This document shows, one piece after another, positions 38,794 to 52,159 of a DNA stretch of 64,000 bases; position 1 is the first letter of the stretch; each line of letters opens with the position of its first letter. The DNA lies in assembly GCA_007922225.1 (NCBI GenBank), contig ML680098.1, forward strand, positions 3,534,001 to 3,598,000, in the 5' to 3' direction. Source of the DNA: Emydura subglobosa. Lineage: Eukaryota; Chordata; Testudines; Chelidae. The notes beneath the pieces were generated by a model. It was not told the origin of the DNA, searched no databases, and saw only the letters and a program-made list of their open reading frames with translations. A program made the position numbers and the translations under genes.

Positions 38794-41700
38794 CTACATG
38801 ATTCTGCTATTGGAGTTTGTAGCATCCAGCTCCTTATGGGTGTGAGAAGGACTGCGAACAGTGCCAAGATGAAGCTCAAGAAGTTGTCATTGTTTTAATT
38901 ATAAGCCGATGTTTGCAATGATGTGGCCTGGTCCATTTTTTAACTTTGTAGGCACAAAAAACAGACGATTTTAGGCCTTAAAATCTGACAGCTTATGCTT
39001 CAATAATTTTTAATGACTTTCAACTGCCATTTGGACTCATCAGCCTTAGTGCTTTACGTATTTCCCAGTGTGTAACTTCGCAGCCTAGAGATCCTCCTCC
39101 TCACTTCCAGTCCCTGGCAGAAACGCTTGCTGATGTAAGTGGATGTCTCATGAATTCAGCAGCAGTTAGCTATGGAGATCTCAAGAGTGCTCTGTGTTGT
39201 AGGGGTTTGCTTTAAGTGGAATTAAGAAGGGATGCAGCATGCAGATGAGTCGTTTAAAGAAATCATTTTGAATTTTTTCTAAGAATGAATGAATCATGAA
39301 GCAGTTCCTGGTGAGATCTAAAAGGCGATAAAATCATGCACAGAGAGCTAGGCACTGCCTAGGAAAGAGCTTTAGTAGATATAGGTGTTCCTGAGAGGAG
39401 GCTTAGTAAGACTGCCCCTAGAGTAGATTGCTGAGTAAACCTCAGAGGTTTCTCAACTGGTGTTTAGCTAAGCTTGGATGCTTATAGGAACCTGGTTGCT
39501 CTTTTCCTCTCAAAGATCTTTTGACATTTCCTCAGTTCAGCCCTTTCTAAGACAAGCTCCCAATTGTAATAGTTTCCTGCTGCCAGATCCCCTGAATAAA
39601 TTCCTGTAATCCTTCTCTCCCTTCTCACCTACGCACACCTGGCAATCTACCAGCACTCTTACGACCCTTTCTCCCTAGTGAGTAGGTTACACAATCACTC
39701 CTTTTCTTCATCTTGGCTCTGCGACTGCACCCGACAGGCTCCTTCAAGCTCTCTCTATCTCTGCAGCTATCTGTTTCTTAGCATCACAGAACCCAACTTC
39801 CTGTGCCCGTAACAGGTTTTTCTGCAATCCTCTCTTCCTTTCTCAAATCACCACTCCCCCTGGCAAACCAACATCAGGCTTTTAGGTTTCCATGAAACTC
39901 TTGCTCACTGCTCTATACATACACATCCATAAGCATTGATCCTTCCTCTTAAAAGGTTAATAAAGTTTCTAGGCCCATCAGTTGTGGTAGCCTCTCTACT
40001 GAGCTTGACAAGTAAATTCAAACTTTGCACACACTAGAGGTTCCCCAGTAAGCATTATCGTCTCAAAGGACATGTTCTGATGATTGGTCCTTCAAATTTA
40101 CCCTAATTGTGAGCTCAACTGTAAAAAGTACACAAAGGTTCATAACCTTATAAATACAAATGTTGATGGGAAAAGATGTATAAGGGAGACAGACTGAATT
40201 AGTCCAACAAAAAGGCCTATTGATGTATAACAAGGACTGTGTTACGATCATGTTTGGTAAACAAGAGAAGTGTGGAACCAGAAATCAGTAAACCAAAATT
40301 GGTTTGTCAGAAAGTAGACCTAATTGGTAGACAAAATAATGAGGGGATGGGCTATTCTGCCCACCATTCCCAGGACCCTGGGCCATCATCATCCTAATCT
40401 TGCAAGATGTCCTGATTAGACCAAGCCAGAAAGAGGCACCCAAAGGATCATGACCTTTACCAGCTCTAGCTAAAACCCAAACATCACTTGGGATGAAATT
40501 GGATCAGACTTTAACAACAACAACAACAGCTGTAAGCAAATCTCAACTAACTTCTTCTCTTTTCCTAAAAAGGACAGTTATGACAATCTTTGATACCATC
40601 TGAGAGACTGTAAAACCATGGGGCTTTTCTTTTTAAAAACTCTCTGCAGCTAAAGGGAACAATGGATGTTATTAAAATGACAGCCTTATTTAATACTTTA
40701 TATGTCAAATTATTTAACTGTTTTTCCTTCTTTTATCTTTAATAAAAAGTTAAAAGGATTTTTAATGGTATGTTTGCATGGTTCAAAGCTTGCTGAGGTC
40801 TCTGTATACCAAATCCTGAACTATATTTTACATTGTTTAATGTCGTACAGTGACTGGGTTATGCTAACAGCTTTGGCCCATATAGTCTATCTAAATTAAT
40901 ACAACAGGTACCAGAATGTTTGAATTTTGCATTGAGAAGTACCTGGGAGAAGTGCGGGTTAACCATCCCTGTAACAAAGGCAGGGGCCTGTGCAGGCTTG
41001 TCAATTAATTTAACCAACCTCACCCTGGAAAATGTTCTCATTTATTCAAAAATTGATGAGAAATTGTTCTTATATTGACCAATCTATTTTTCTTAGCCCC
41101 CATTGAGAATCTCTTCTACTGGAAAATTTATTTAGAAGAAGCTGGTAGAAAAACAGAGCTGGGCATGTGTCTAAATCCAGAAGAGCTGACCATATCATGT
41201 GCCTTTTTTTATTTGCTATCCACAAGCAGTTGTGCAGATGCATGTTTTTGTTTTCCATGTGGCTCTATGGAGAGTGGATGTGCTTTATGACAACCCCCAT
41301 TTTCACATGGGGACGTATGTCTGAACAAGAATACTTTATTAATTCTTACTAATTAATTACTTATTAATACTTCTTTTTTCACTGTTCATCATTCATCACT
41401 TTCTTGCTTAAACATTTTCTGCCACTCAGTCAATGAACGGAAACAAAGCAATGTGACTTAGATGACCACTCATGCACCAGAAATAGTCACAATGAATAGC
41501 GCACAACATCCAGAGGTTGAAAATTGTTTGCCTGAAGTATTCAGTGCATACTTCAGAATTACATTCACAGAGATCAGACTTGATTCTCAAAGAGAAAAAG
41601 GGCTACATTTACATGATAATTCATTCACAATGAATAATTGAACCAGCTCTCCTTCTAATGAAGGCATTACTAGACTTTCATTCCTTGTATGAGGGAGTCC

Positions 41701-43345
41701 CTCACACACTGTTCTAAGTGTACTATCCTTGAGGGGTTTGGGAAGTGGTACATGGGAATGGCACAGCTCTCTGTGTCGTCTGGAACTGTTGGCGTTACTG
41801 GTTTCAGTTGAGTTAAATATTTAAACTGTTTTGGAGACGGACTCAGTGTACCGTACTGTTTTAACCTCATTGGATCTTGAAGACTTGACCACAATTGTTT
41901 GGTGCTCTGTGTACAGAGTTTTTTCACATAGAAGAGAGGATTCATTAACATTTATGTGAACCATTTATATCACTGGCCTTGGGAGATTATTAATAAAAAA
42001 AAATACGAGAAAGATTAGGGAGTATTTAGTGAATTTTTTTTAATGTTATATAATGACATAAGCCATTAAAGTGAAGGCAATAGATACATATTATTATGAA
42101 ACAGATGAACAATCCATGTGAATCCTTTTAGTGATTCTGTAACAAAAAGCTGCTCTTTTTCAAGCTTTTCCCTTAAAATACAGCTCGAATGTACAGCTTT
42201 GGCAGAAGTCAAAAAGCAAAACACAGTTGCAGGTCCACAAATTCATGGTTTCAGGATATTTTCTGGGTGTCTGTCAAATGCATGAATCCCCTAGTAATAG
42301 GAGTGGAATGGCATGTACATTTCTGTACAAGTTCTGACCATATTTTATTTGAAAAGTAAATAAAAAGAAATTAAATAGACAAGTCAACATTGAACAGTAA
42401 GGGTAAAATGTTATATAGGGGCTTCTGGCAATATCAGAATTCACTGGCGCTTTGCTCAAATGGTTTATGATGGCACCAGAAATCTTTTGATGGAATTATA
42501 GCCTTGTAATTCAGTTGTGTTACGTTTATTCTGCAGAGCTGTATTATTTATGTACCAAGCCAGTTGGTTTAAAAAAGCTGTACAAGTGTATGGCTTTTTG
42601 AAAATCTCATCAGTGGTAATATATGCAGAAAGAGGCCTGGCTGAGTGAAGGTGTGGCCAAAGGAGGATGAATATGGGGAGAGGCTCTGGTTTGGATTATG
42701 TGGTAGAGCTGTTGCCTATGACTCAAGGGGAATATCAGTTTTAGTTTCTCACTCACACGAAAAATCCAGATTGAGAATGGACTAATTTACCAATACATTA
42801 GTTAGCTGCATGTTCAGCTACCCACTGGCAGGCCAACAATCCCTAAAGGGTTGGGTGAGCATGGATGATTTCTTCTTCTTCTTGTCAACTCAGGTGACAG
42901 TCTGAGCAAAAACTCAACCCTTCCTATGCTGCTTTGGAGCATGCCAGAAGCAGCAAGAATGGTGTGATTTACTGTGCTTGAGTGGGGGTGAGATACAGGT
43001 TTTCCCATGCTTGTGGGCTTGGAGGTGGTGCAGAGGGGGAACTGAAAAGGAATTGTGCTGATGGTTAGTACTATGTGGACCTATTGGCCATTGTCTTCCA
43101 TGAAACAAGGACACTGCTGTAATGGGGCTTATTGCAATAGTAATTGCACAGCAGCTCTGATGCTGCTCTGTTTCTGGGGGCTTCCTTCCCATCTCTTTCC
43201 TGTGAAACTCTTCTAAACCAAGCCTGGCTGTTGGGGTAGGATTTGGGCCTTTTTGCACTAATACATTATTTAAAATGAGCCCTAATAAAATACCTTTGTT
43301 TCTAGCTTGTGTTTTCCAGCACTTCTCCCACCACTTTTGTTAATG
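38794..43345. other. Intron, nothing firmly recognised
   Basis: Pyrimidine-rich around 39580-39900 and an (AAC)n patch at 40514-40529. No exon, RNA gene or interspersed repeat identified. Confidence 0.45.
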
Positions 43346-43542
43346 ATCTAGGACAGTGTTTCTCAACCTGAGGGTTTAGAGGGGTCACAAGTGCAGAGCT
43401 GGTATTGGGGGTGGCAAGAAAGGCAATTGCCTGGAGCCACAAGGGCGCCATGAAACTAAGTTACATGCCTCAGCCCCATGGGGGTGGGACTCAGCTTCAG
43501 GGGTACAGTAGTTTGGAAAGGTTAAGAACCACTGATCTAGGA
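43346..43542. mobile_element. hAT-family non-autonomous element, 181 bp, with 8-bp target duplication
   Basis: The element at 43354-43534 begins CAGTGTTTCTCAACCTGA and ends AGGTTAAGAACCACTG. The ends are inverted repeats with two mismatches in 16, and CAGTG-type ends are typical of hAT transposons. A perfect 8-base duplication ATCTAGGA flanks it (43346-43353 and 43535-43542), as hAT insertion produces. It has no transposase. Confidence 0.92.
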
Positions 43543-43929
43543 TAACTGTTTGAAACAATGGTGTCTCCTTCCTCGACCCTCTTAATCTTGCAGTGAAGGT
43601 ATATTGCTGAATTTGTAGCATCTCTGTTCTTGCTGTCACAACAGACTGTGATGCCATAGACGTAGAATGATGATCTGCCCTTTGGAGAGGCAAATGTCAG
43701 TGCATAGTGGACAGGTCTCATTCCAACTAAAGTCTGTTAAAACTGAAAAGGGAATTCAGGCGATTACCAACAAAGTGACTCTTGAATAAACGTGCTTTTC
43801 TCACTTTTGCTACAGTGTGGCAATTGAGTCTAAGAAGTGATGATCACAGTATAGCAAATAGCACTCTATCACATTCTGGGATGCAATCCAGAGTACTGAG
43901 GGAGTTGAGTCATCACCGGCTCTGCAACC
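43543..43929. other. Intron, nothing recognised
   Basis: No exon or repeat family recognised. Confidence 0.45.
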
Positions 43930-44826
43930 TTGGGTGCCCCACAATACCTCACTGATGTAGCTCCCAACCTGGACCACTCACAAACAGCCAAAGAGGATTC
44001 AGGTCACACCCTGAGTGTCTGCGTATAGGTGCAGCCTGCCAGCAACATTCCAGTTCAAACTCTGGCTTCCACCAGACTTGGTTACCACTTGCAGTGTGAC
44101 CCCAAACACAGCAGTCCCGTATTTCTTCCCAAAAGTTCTGTCCTGGACAGACCTTGTAAAGGGTCAATATGCGACAGTTTGCTACTTTAATGAGAGAGAC
44201 CAAACAAATCTGCTTAAACACAGCACTGGATTAGTTTTGATTTAAAGAATAAAAACCAGTTTATTTAACTACAAAGAGATTTTAAGTGAGTACAAGTAGA
44301 AAGTATTAAAGTAGGAAGTTGTTACAGGAGAAATAAAGATAAAACACTTCTAGTAGCTAAGATTTAACAAACTAGACTCAGTTCAGAATAAAATCCTTAT
44401 CTCATGTTCCCATCGATATAGCTGACCAAATTCTTAAGTGAGGATCTGCCCCCAAAGTCCAAAGGGCAGGTTCCTTTGTTTTTTTTAGGTGAAAGATAGG
44501 GAGATAGAAATTGACTAAGGTGGTTTTGCCCCTCACTTTTATACTCCAGTCCCCCTTTCAAGTGGATTCTTCGAGGATTACCCCTCAAAGCAAAGTTTAT
44601 TCAAACAGTAAAGAAGTGGAGTCTGGGGTGAAGGTGCTCCTGTGCTCTTTCTTCTACCCTGTGTATGCTGAAATGCAAATTTACCTTGTCTCCCTCTTGC
44701 TGTCTCAAGGACCTTGTTTACTACTTTTATGTAAATTGAGGTTAAACACGCATTCCTTTGTTTAAGATACGCTTGCTTAACCACTCCTGCCTAATAAGGC
44801 TATGTGTGTTTGAACTTGTGCTACCA
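43930..44826 (-). mobile_element. LTR-like retroelement block (antisense)
   Basis: It is more GC-rich at both ends and A-rich in the middle. On the + strand it contains AATAAAAACCAGTTTATTTAAC (about 44249-44270) and AGATTTTAAGTGAGTACAAG (44278-44297), phrases I associate with antisense LTRs in turtle genomes. No coding sequence was seen. Exact ends and target duplication were not found, so it may be a solo LTR with decayed ends. Confidence 0.45.
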
Positions 44827-44828
44827 AC

Positions 44829-45095
44829 CTCATAAGAATGGCCATGCTGGGTCAGACCAATAGTCCATCTAGCCCAGTACCCTGAACATTGGCCAATGCC
44901 AGGTGCTTCAGAGGGAATGAATAGAACAGATAATCATCAAGTGATCCATCCCATCGGCCATTCCCAGCCTCTGGCAAACAGCAATCCCTGACCATATGGC
45001 TAATAGCCATTGATGGACCTGTCCTCCATGAACTTATCTAGTTTTTTTTTTTTAACCCTGTTATAGTCTTGGCCTTCACAACATTCATTTACTTG
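44829..45095 (-). mobile_element. CR1 LINE 3' fragment (another subfamily)
   Basis: It carries the CR1 tail seen commonly in turtles: CATAAGAATGGCCATGCTGG, GGTCAGACCAATAGTCCATC, TGGCCAATGCCAGGTGCTTC, AATCATCAAGTGATCCATCC, and the start of the C-terminal region to about 45095. It includes a T11 run at 45042-45052. Confidence 0.88.
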
Positions 45096-48000
45096 GTCAT
45101 CACCTTCAGTTCAGCATCTGGAATAATATTGTGTGACATTTCAAGTAATAAAACAAAAACACAGTGGAGGAAATATGTATGTCAAATCCACAAATGGGAG
45201 GACAGTTCTCTGCGTCACACAGGCTTCTTTGAAGTTATCGGCTTTTCTGTAACAATTTAATGCAGTGGCGCACCTGACAGGTTGCCAGAAAGCCACCGCC
45301 ATTAAAGCTAATGGCATTTAGAGGGCAGCGTTTGCTTGTTTTTTATGTCTCTGTGCTCTTGGATCTTTAAACTGCCTTCCTGTCTTCCCAAGCCTTTTCT
45401 GTGAAGGGAGCTTTTTAATATGGAGCACTGTTAAATCAGCTGCAGTGAAGTTTCATAATTCATTCTTTTCAGTCATCGGTTTGATGCTTTCTTTGATTGA
45501 ATCAGTGCAGTTTCTTAGCAGATTCTGTGTAAAAATACATTAATAATTAAACAAATGCTTTCCATTCTGTAAGTTTTTGACCTGCTGGTTATGCAAGGAT
45601 AAAAATCAAAAGGTTTGGAGTTTATGGTGAGTTCAGATTCAAACTCTCTAAACCTGTCTTAACTGCAAAATTGGACAGGAAATTACCCACAAATCAGCTT
45701 CCTTATGAAATCTCTCTAGTTTCCACTGCAGTTCAAGCCAGAAGTATTGAAAGGGCAGTCTCCTTAATTATCTCCACTGTTCTACCTGTTGCCAGCCAGA
45801 ATGTAGAAGTCAATATGGACTGATGAAAATGGATTGATACTGCTAATAATAAAAAGTTAACTAAACATTTCAAACCTTTAAGAATCTTTGTTTCTAAATG
45901 AGCAAAAAATCCAGAATGGGCATTGTTTTTATTTTTCTAATCCAGTTTGCCCTCTCTGGCAGCTGGTCTTTCATACGATGTTGTTCTCAGCTGTTTAGTG
46001 GCTTTGTAGACCAACTACTGGAAGATGAGACAATTGCAAATGGAAATATTTGGGTACAGATTTGACATTCCAGCCAGTAGAGGGCAGTTTGTGCAACGTT
46101 TGCCTCTAAGAAGCAATGGTACTTTTGGAAATAATATTTGAGCACCACTCCATTGGCCTGTCTTAGTCCATCTCCAGGATTTCTTTTGTCATGAAGGTGA
46201 TACCTCTGAAAATGATGATCTGTATACTCAGGAATATAGAACAGCCCTTCACAAGCCAATAGGATTGGGAGCATGCCTTGGCTGTGCTATATTTTGAATC
46301 CAGGAGATACTCAAATCTTTCAGAGGTTACTTTTGACATCTGGATTGACCACCCAGTTATGCTTTTGCTTGGCATTCTTAACATCACTAAGCAGATTGTC
46401 ATTGTTTTCCCAACTGCTGGCTGTGTTTTTCTGATCTGCTTATATAGACTGTTTGGAACATTTCCCATCAAGGCCCTGTGTGTGTACATGTGTGCATATG
46501 TAGGTGTGCTGCACTTCAGACATGTTCCAAAACCTCTTCTTTTGATGTGCCATGAACAGCCCCTCTCATGTCTCCCACCTATCATTACTACAGACCTCTT
46601 GGTCAGGCCAACACAAAGTTATGGTGGTGTGACATTGTGTCAGACGCTTGAAGATGAAACGTCATCTTGTGCTGCTGGGCTACATGTACTCTTTTGCTAC
46701 AGTGCAGTGGGAAAGGCCCTTTTATCATTATGAGTTAGTCATAATTCCAGGTGACTGAGCAAGGCATTTACACTGACTACTAAAGTCAGAGTGGATATTG
46801 TTTTCATTTTAGATCAGTTTTACCTAATTCTAAGGCTGGGATGATTTTATATAATATCCTGTTCTCTGAGATAAGTCAGGTTTGTCAGTGAAGTTCAGGG
46901 ATTTAATGTGTCTGCTGCCTTGTGACACTATGAGAAATAATCACAATAGGATTAGTGTGAATCCTTATATTTGAATGGATTTTCTTGCTGCCTGCTTACA
47001 TGACCTTCATGTTAATTCTTCCTTTTTCTGAATCCAGTCTTCGTAATCCTTATTGAGTGAAGATCCAGCTCCCACAGCAGCTATTGCAGTTCTGAATTCT
47101 CTTGTTTTGTTTGGAAATGACACAGAACTGCTGTAGGTAAATAATGTTAGTGAAAAATTTATGCTCATGCTGACTCTGAAAATCTTTGGATTGGAAAGGT
47201 TAATGACAGACGTTATATTGGCTTGGAATGGTATATTGACAGGAACGCTGCAGTGCTGAAGAGTGACAAATGATGGGCATTTAGTTGAGTCACCATGCAT
47301 ATGACTGTATTAAGTCAAAGTTGGATAATTTGTGAATGGAATGACACTGTTCCAGCTCTTATTTCTTCTTTGCTGAGTTCAAACGCTGCTGCTCCTTCCT
47401 CCTTACTCTATGGAAGCCCCACTCTAAGTATGCTGCATGGCACAAGCTCTTCAAAAGTGACAAAAGCTAACAGGATGAAAGGGAGTCAATCAGGCTCGAT
47501 TCTCTCTCACCTAGTTTTACTTTTGGAAACTCTTTTTTACAGGGAATGATTGTGGGGTAACTGCAATAGGAGTTCCTGAAAGATGTTCCTGCAGGAGTTA
47601 TGCTGCCAGGGGCTGGTAGGCAAGTCAATAAGAAATAGGAAAGGGCAACTTCCCTTTTGCAGATGCACACAAATTTGGGCTGGAACATATGTGGATAGAC
47701 TTAAACCGTCTTAAGGACCTAGCTAGCTATCCATCTGGATGGCACTCGATATGCAAAGAGACTATATCCCTTGGGATTTGCCATGTGGTGATGGTGGTGC
47801 TGATAATGATCTGTGGGTTAAAGGCAACTAATAATGGAAAACATCTTTTTTTCCTAAGACACTGGTTCAAATCCAGCATGATAGTGAGTGGATGTCATTG
47901 CCAGCTATTTACTGCTTGGTTTTTTAACTGAAATAAATTGATAGTCTAGTCTAGTATCTAATAGGTATATATGTCCACCTCACAAAACCCACAACAGCTT

Positions 48001-48198
48001 GCATTTTTTGTGACAGTCTCAGCAAGAGGTGGATGGTTCCTCCAAAATAGGGCTGAGACATAGAACCTTGCACTGATGCTCCCTGTGCTGGAATTATTCT
48101 AGATTGGGGCGTTTTAAGTGCTGGATTGGTTCCCTCTGAATCCTGAACCTTTTCAGCATAAATGTAAGTATGTAACAAAATCCAGGCAAAGGAAGAGG
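45096..48198. other. Intron; overlapping orphan frames at 46163-46733
   Basis: No exon recognised. At 46278-46733 (+, 151 codons, rather hydrophobic) and 46163-46585 (-, 140 codons) long open frames overlap on opposite strands. Neither has a recognisable domain, and I treat both as chance. Confidence 0.4.
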
Positions 48199-48220
48199 TT
48201 TTTTTTTTTTTTTTTTTTTT
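48199..48220. repeat. Poly(T) run, 22 bases
   Basis: Uninterrupted T22, equal to A22 on the - strand. It could be a slippage repeat or the tail of an old insertion on the - strand, but no gene-like sequence was recognised beside it. Confidence 0.95.
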
Positions 48221-50120
48221 GAATGCCGGCTTGGGGAAGACGAGGAAGAAATTATGAAATGGTGCCCAGCTTCACTTTTGAAAACATTTATGTCACAATA
48301 CGCAGTGAAATCACTGTGCTTTATTGGCGTCTTTGGAAAGTATGTCCTGGATCTGTCCTTGATATGACACTTAGCATAAGATATTCTGTCTGTTGTGACA
48401 TTAGAATTTACATCATGAAACATGTGTCATCTCCTGTGGTGAATGAATGTGCGTCCCTTCTTGGTGATAAATCATTTCTAAAGTGTTTGGCCCACGTTTT
48501 GTCAGAATACTAGAAATTCTTACTGCTCTTGGCTAGAAATCACGTACCATTTTACAGCAGATCAGTTTTTATCAGTGATGTAATACAAACTTATATCAAT
48601 CATATTGAAACCATCTTTGCAACAACTACTGATAGGCATTTCAGAACTGAAACAAAGTTCTTGACCAGTATATACAACCTTTTTACAAATTGAATGCAAT
48701 GGAATTATTTTGACTCCTTTTTGCTTCTTTTTTTATAGCATATCCATCCTTTTCTTGGCACTTGTGGCCCGTGCCTTGTGCGTCACAAGAGCAAAGAAAA
48801 TGCCACTGTGGATCTTCTTTTAAAACAGCACCCTGCAGCATGAGTCAGGCTTTGAGACTGGTCTTTGTCCTTCTTTTGCCTTTGTCCTTGTCATTCTGTC
48901 CTGCCCTATGGTTACATATAGTAACTGAATAGTATAGCCCTGTATTAGGATAATTTGTTCCTGATGAATGCCAGAGAAAATTACAAATATGCTGACTTGT
49001 GACTTCTCCGTGAAGTTAAACTAGTTCATTGAGAGTTGTAATGAGTATGTATATTTAAAAAAAAAAAAAACACTCACCCCTACCTCTCTACAAGGTTAGC
49101 TTACTGAAATGTAATGTCTCATTTCAAGTGCCAGCTTGATTATAGCAGGATTATTAAGAAACTATGCATCTTAAATTTATTGCTCTGGAAACAAAGCGTT
49201 AAATGGGATTTTGTATAGTCAGGACTACAGCATCAGACAGGATCACAGAACTGTAAAATAAATAGGAAATTAGAAGGAATCAATATATTTCCTTTTCCTC
49301 TACTATGTTTTTGTTTCAATGGGGTGTATAATCTCAACTTCTTTTCTTCCTATCGGCTTTCTCTCACCTCTTCTGAAAGATGGCACTTGTTGCTGCTCAA
49401 TGGGGTTAGAATGCTGAAGTTCTGACTCCAGGGAAGTGAGCCACTTACAAATCTTCCATCCAAACCGCGCCCAGCTATAAGTCTGCCTATAAGATATGAC
49501 ACAATCATAGTCTGATGTAGTATGGCTGTAACATGTTATATGTTTAGAGATGCTTCACAAAGTAGTAAAAGGCTCTGTTTACATGTGAGGTGCCTAATTT
49601 TTGGTATTAATAGTACAACACCTGGGTGAGCTCTCTTGAGTCTGATGTAACTTAAGGATTTTTGAGATAAGAAATAAATACACAGCTGTGTTCACTTCAT
49701 AAGGAACTCCGTTTGTATTGCCCATGTTGGCTTGCCTTTTACACCATTTAGTGAGCTATTTGTCTTTTTTTAAGGAGTTGGCAAGATTCTCACTACAGAG
49801 AGAGGTTTGCAACATAAACTTGATTAAGAAAGGACCCAAGAAAAAATATACATGGGGCTAGAGAATGTTTTGTATATACAGAACTTTTTTTCTGTGCATA
49901 ATAATTGTAGGGTATTTGAATAAGGGCCAATGAAAATTAGAGGGATAAATACTAGTTATGCTGCACATACAGTAGCACCAGCCAAAGATGGCATAAGTAA
50001 TACTGCAATCTATTAAAATGTTAAAGGGGAAAGTGCATCATATATAGTACTTTGTGCTGCCTTAGTAAAAAATCAGTCAATAAAATCTATTCTGTCAAAC
50101 AGTAAAGAAATCGTTGTTAG
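48221..50120. other. Intron, nothing recognised
   Basis: Includes an A run at 49057-49070. No exon or interspersed repeat recognised. Confidence 0.5.
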
Positions 50121-50588
50121 ATGTATCAATGTGATTCTTCCTGCACAGCAATGTCCTGGCTGGATTTCGTTGTTTTCCATGTGTGGGCTAGATCATGCCT
50201 TTTAAGCACTGCCCTGAGCCAGCAATCAGGCCATAAGCTACCTGCCCCAGGAGGAGCTGAGGAAGGCACTAAGAATCAGTCACTCCACTCAGACGCAATT
50301 TCCTCTCTGCTTCCTCAGTGCTCCAGGAGGGATAATAATTTAATATTGGTCTATACCAGATTCTGGCCAGCATGCTGAATGGCAAGTGCCAAAGTTCCAC
50401 TCCTTCTTGGCCCTTCCCCCTCGCTGCTTCCCACCCACCTACTACCACCAGTGCACCACAGTCACTTATTCCTGCAGACCCAGAGCCAAGTCTAGGCCTT
50501 TTTGCTGGGAAAGCCCTCTCGTCCTCTTCCATAAGCTTGACGTTTACAGCGCCACACTTCCAGAGGAACATAGCTTTCAATGGAAGTC

Positions 50589-50620
50589 ATCCCTGCAAAA
50601 AAAAACAAAAAAAAAAAAGG
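50589..50620. repeat. A-rich run
   Basis: Two A runs separated by a single C, immediately before the L3-like block. Confidence 0.9.
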
Positions 50621-50971
50621 CACTCACTGAGGTATCTTGACCTTTTTCCATGGAGGGCCTCGAAGGTTAACATTTGACCTTGATTTTTACTTAGTATCCT
50701 GTCAGAAGCCATTGTCGTGAATGAGACACTTGGGTGATGGGCTGCCAGCAGAGGAGTTGTTGAGGAGAGGGGCTGATGCATTCTGGGCTAAATGAAGAGC
50801 TTTTAATGTGGGTATGCTCGCACTTAGGCACAGTGAGTTGCAACAGTTCAGCCTGGAGGTCACAAAGTCTGGATCAGTGTGGCCAGGCGTATGTTAGGTT
50901 TGATGGGAGGCAGCCTTCTGAATGTTGTAAGTGGAGGAAAGCATTCTTTATTGTCATCTCTATCTGTGTAT
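50621..50971. mobile_element. L3/CR1-L3-type LINE debris
   Basis: It follows an ancient LINE-derived repeat known from reptiles and mammals: GAGGGCCTCGAAGGTTAACA, then GCATTCTGGGCTAAATGAAG, CAACAGTTCAGCCTGGAGGT, CTGGATCAGTGTGGCCAG. Not coding. Confidence 0.55.
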
Positions 50972-51858
50972 TGTGGCAAATGGCCTGATTCACCCTAGTG
51001 GGTCTTGTGCTTTTGCCTCTTATAGTGGGCCAGGGCATCGCCAGTTACCCCGTCTCCCCAGGGAGGGGGGTAGGTACCTGGGCCCGACCGCTCCTCCAGA
51101 TCCCAGCCCAGGGGCCCTATGAGCAGCAGCTTTGTGTTGCTGGCACTGTATTCGCAGCTGCAGTCTTTTCCCCTGGGCTACTTTCTGCCTCCTTGGGCCT
51201 GCTCCCTTGCTGCCTGGGGCCTGGCTTCCTTACCCAGACCCCTGTGTCTGGGGGGTATCACAGTCCTGCTTGGGCAAGCTTCCCCCACCTGGGCCCAGTA
51301 CCTTTCTCTGCACTCTTTTCTGCTCCTCCACACAATTCTGAACTCTTCCAGCACCTTCACACAACTCTGAATTCCTTTCTGTTCCTTCACACAGCACGGC
51401 ACACCTCCGCCTCACACGCTGTTTGTCTGGAGCAGAGGGTTTTTATCAGGCACCTGGCTGGGCCTAATTGCCCTCTAATGATTCTGGCTGATCTGCCAGG
51501 AACAGAGCCCTGAGCATTCTGGGGTTTACATATCTTCCTTGTTGGCTGGGGGGGGCACCCTGCGACTGTGGGACCTATCTCCATTCCTCCATCTGTTCAC
51601 GCATCTGGGCGGAGGTCCTCTGGGCGGCGTCTGCTGGCTCCCTTGACACCTTCTGGGAGCAGTGGGCGCTGTCCGGGGTTCTCTGCTCAGTGTCCCCTTC
51701 TGATTCCCTCCGTTTGACCCTTTGACCCTCACGCCCTTTCCTGTTTTCATTTGTTGTCCGAGGAAATCAGTTGAGTCCTGGGTCCGGTGACTCCTCCCCT
51801 TAGGCTGGGAGAGGGGCCTTTAGCGGTTGGCGGGCACATGCCCCCTGGCACTCAACAA
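50972..51858. mobile_element. GC-rich LTR candidate, ~890 bp
   Basis: It is sharply richer in GC than its surroundings. It starts TGTGGCAAATGG and ends ...GGCACTCAACA, giving the TG...CA ends of an LTR. The flanking bases GTAT and ATAT are similar but do not form a clean duplication. Several open frames inside are low-complexity (Pro/Ser/Leu-rich) and look fortuitous. No gag, pol or env motif was seen, so if it is an LTR it is a solo one. Confidence 0.45.
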
Positions 51859-52159
51859 TATCACTCTCCTACTGCCCTCTGCTCTTGCTATATCACAGTA
51901 CCCAGCAGCAGCAAGAAGTGCAGGAGCTTTACGCTGTGCACCCATTCAGCAGTCTGTGAGTGCTCTCTCTGTCAGCGGTGCTTGAGACAATAATGACTTC
52001 TAGGGTTTCAAAGTCTTTCTTTTCATCTTCCTAAAAGCACTGCCGCTATATGCTGAGTTTAGCTTCAGACCACTGCCTTTTGGTCAAGTGCTGATCTCAG
52101 TCAAATAATGAGAGAGCTGAAAAATGGTGCAGTTTGTAGTAGAGGTAAAGAAGATGTTT

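Noticed and set aside
48199..48500. Processed pseudogene ending in the T22 run (- strand A22)
   Set aside because: The sequence next to the run has no recognisable protein similarity. A mononucleotide run alone is not enough.
50998..51513. 171-codon open frame, Pro/Ser/Leu-rich
   Set aside because: It lies in the GC-rich repeat block, where stops are rare in all frames. Several overlapping frames on both strands are open, a sign of composition and not coding.
51000..51860. CpG island or alternative promoter
   Set aside because: GC-rich, but CpG pairs are only moderately frequent and the block has LTR-like ends. No supporting promoter evidence in the sequence.
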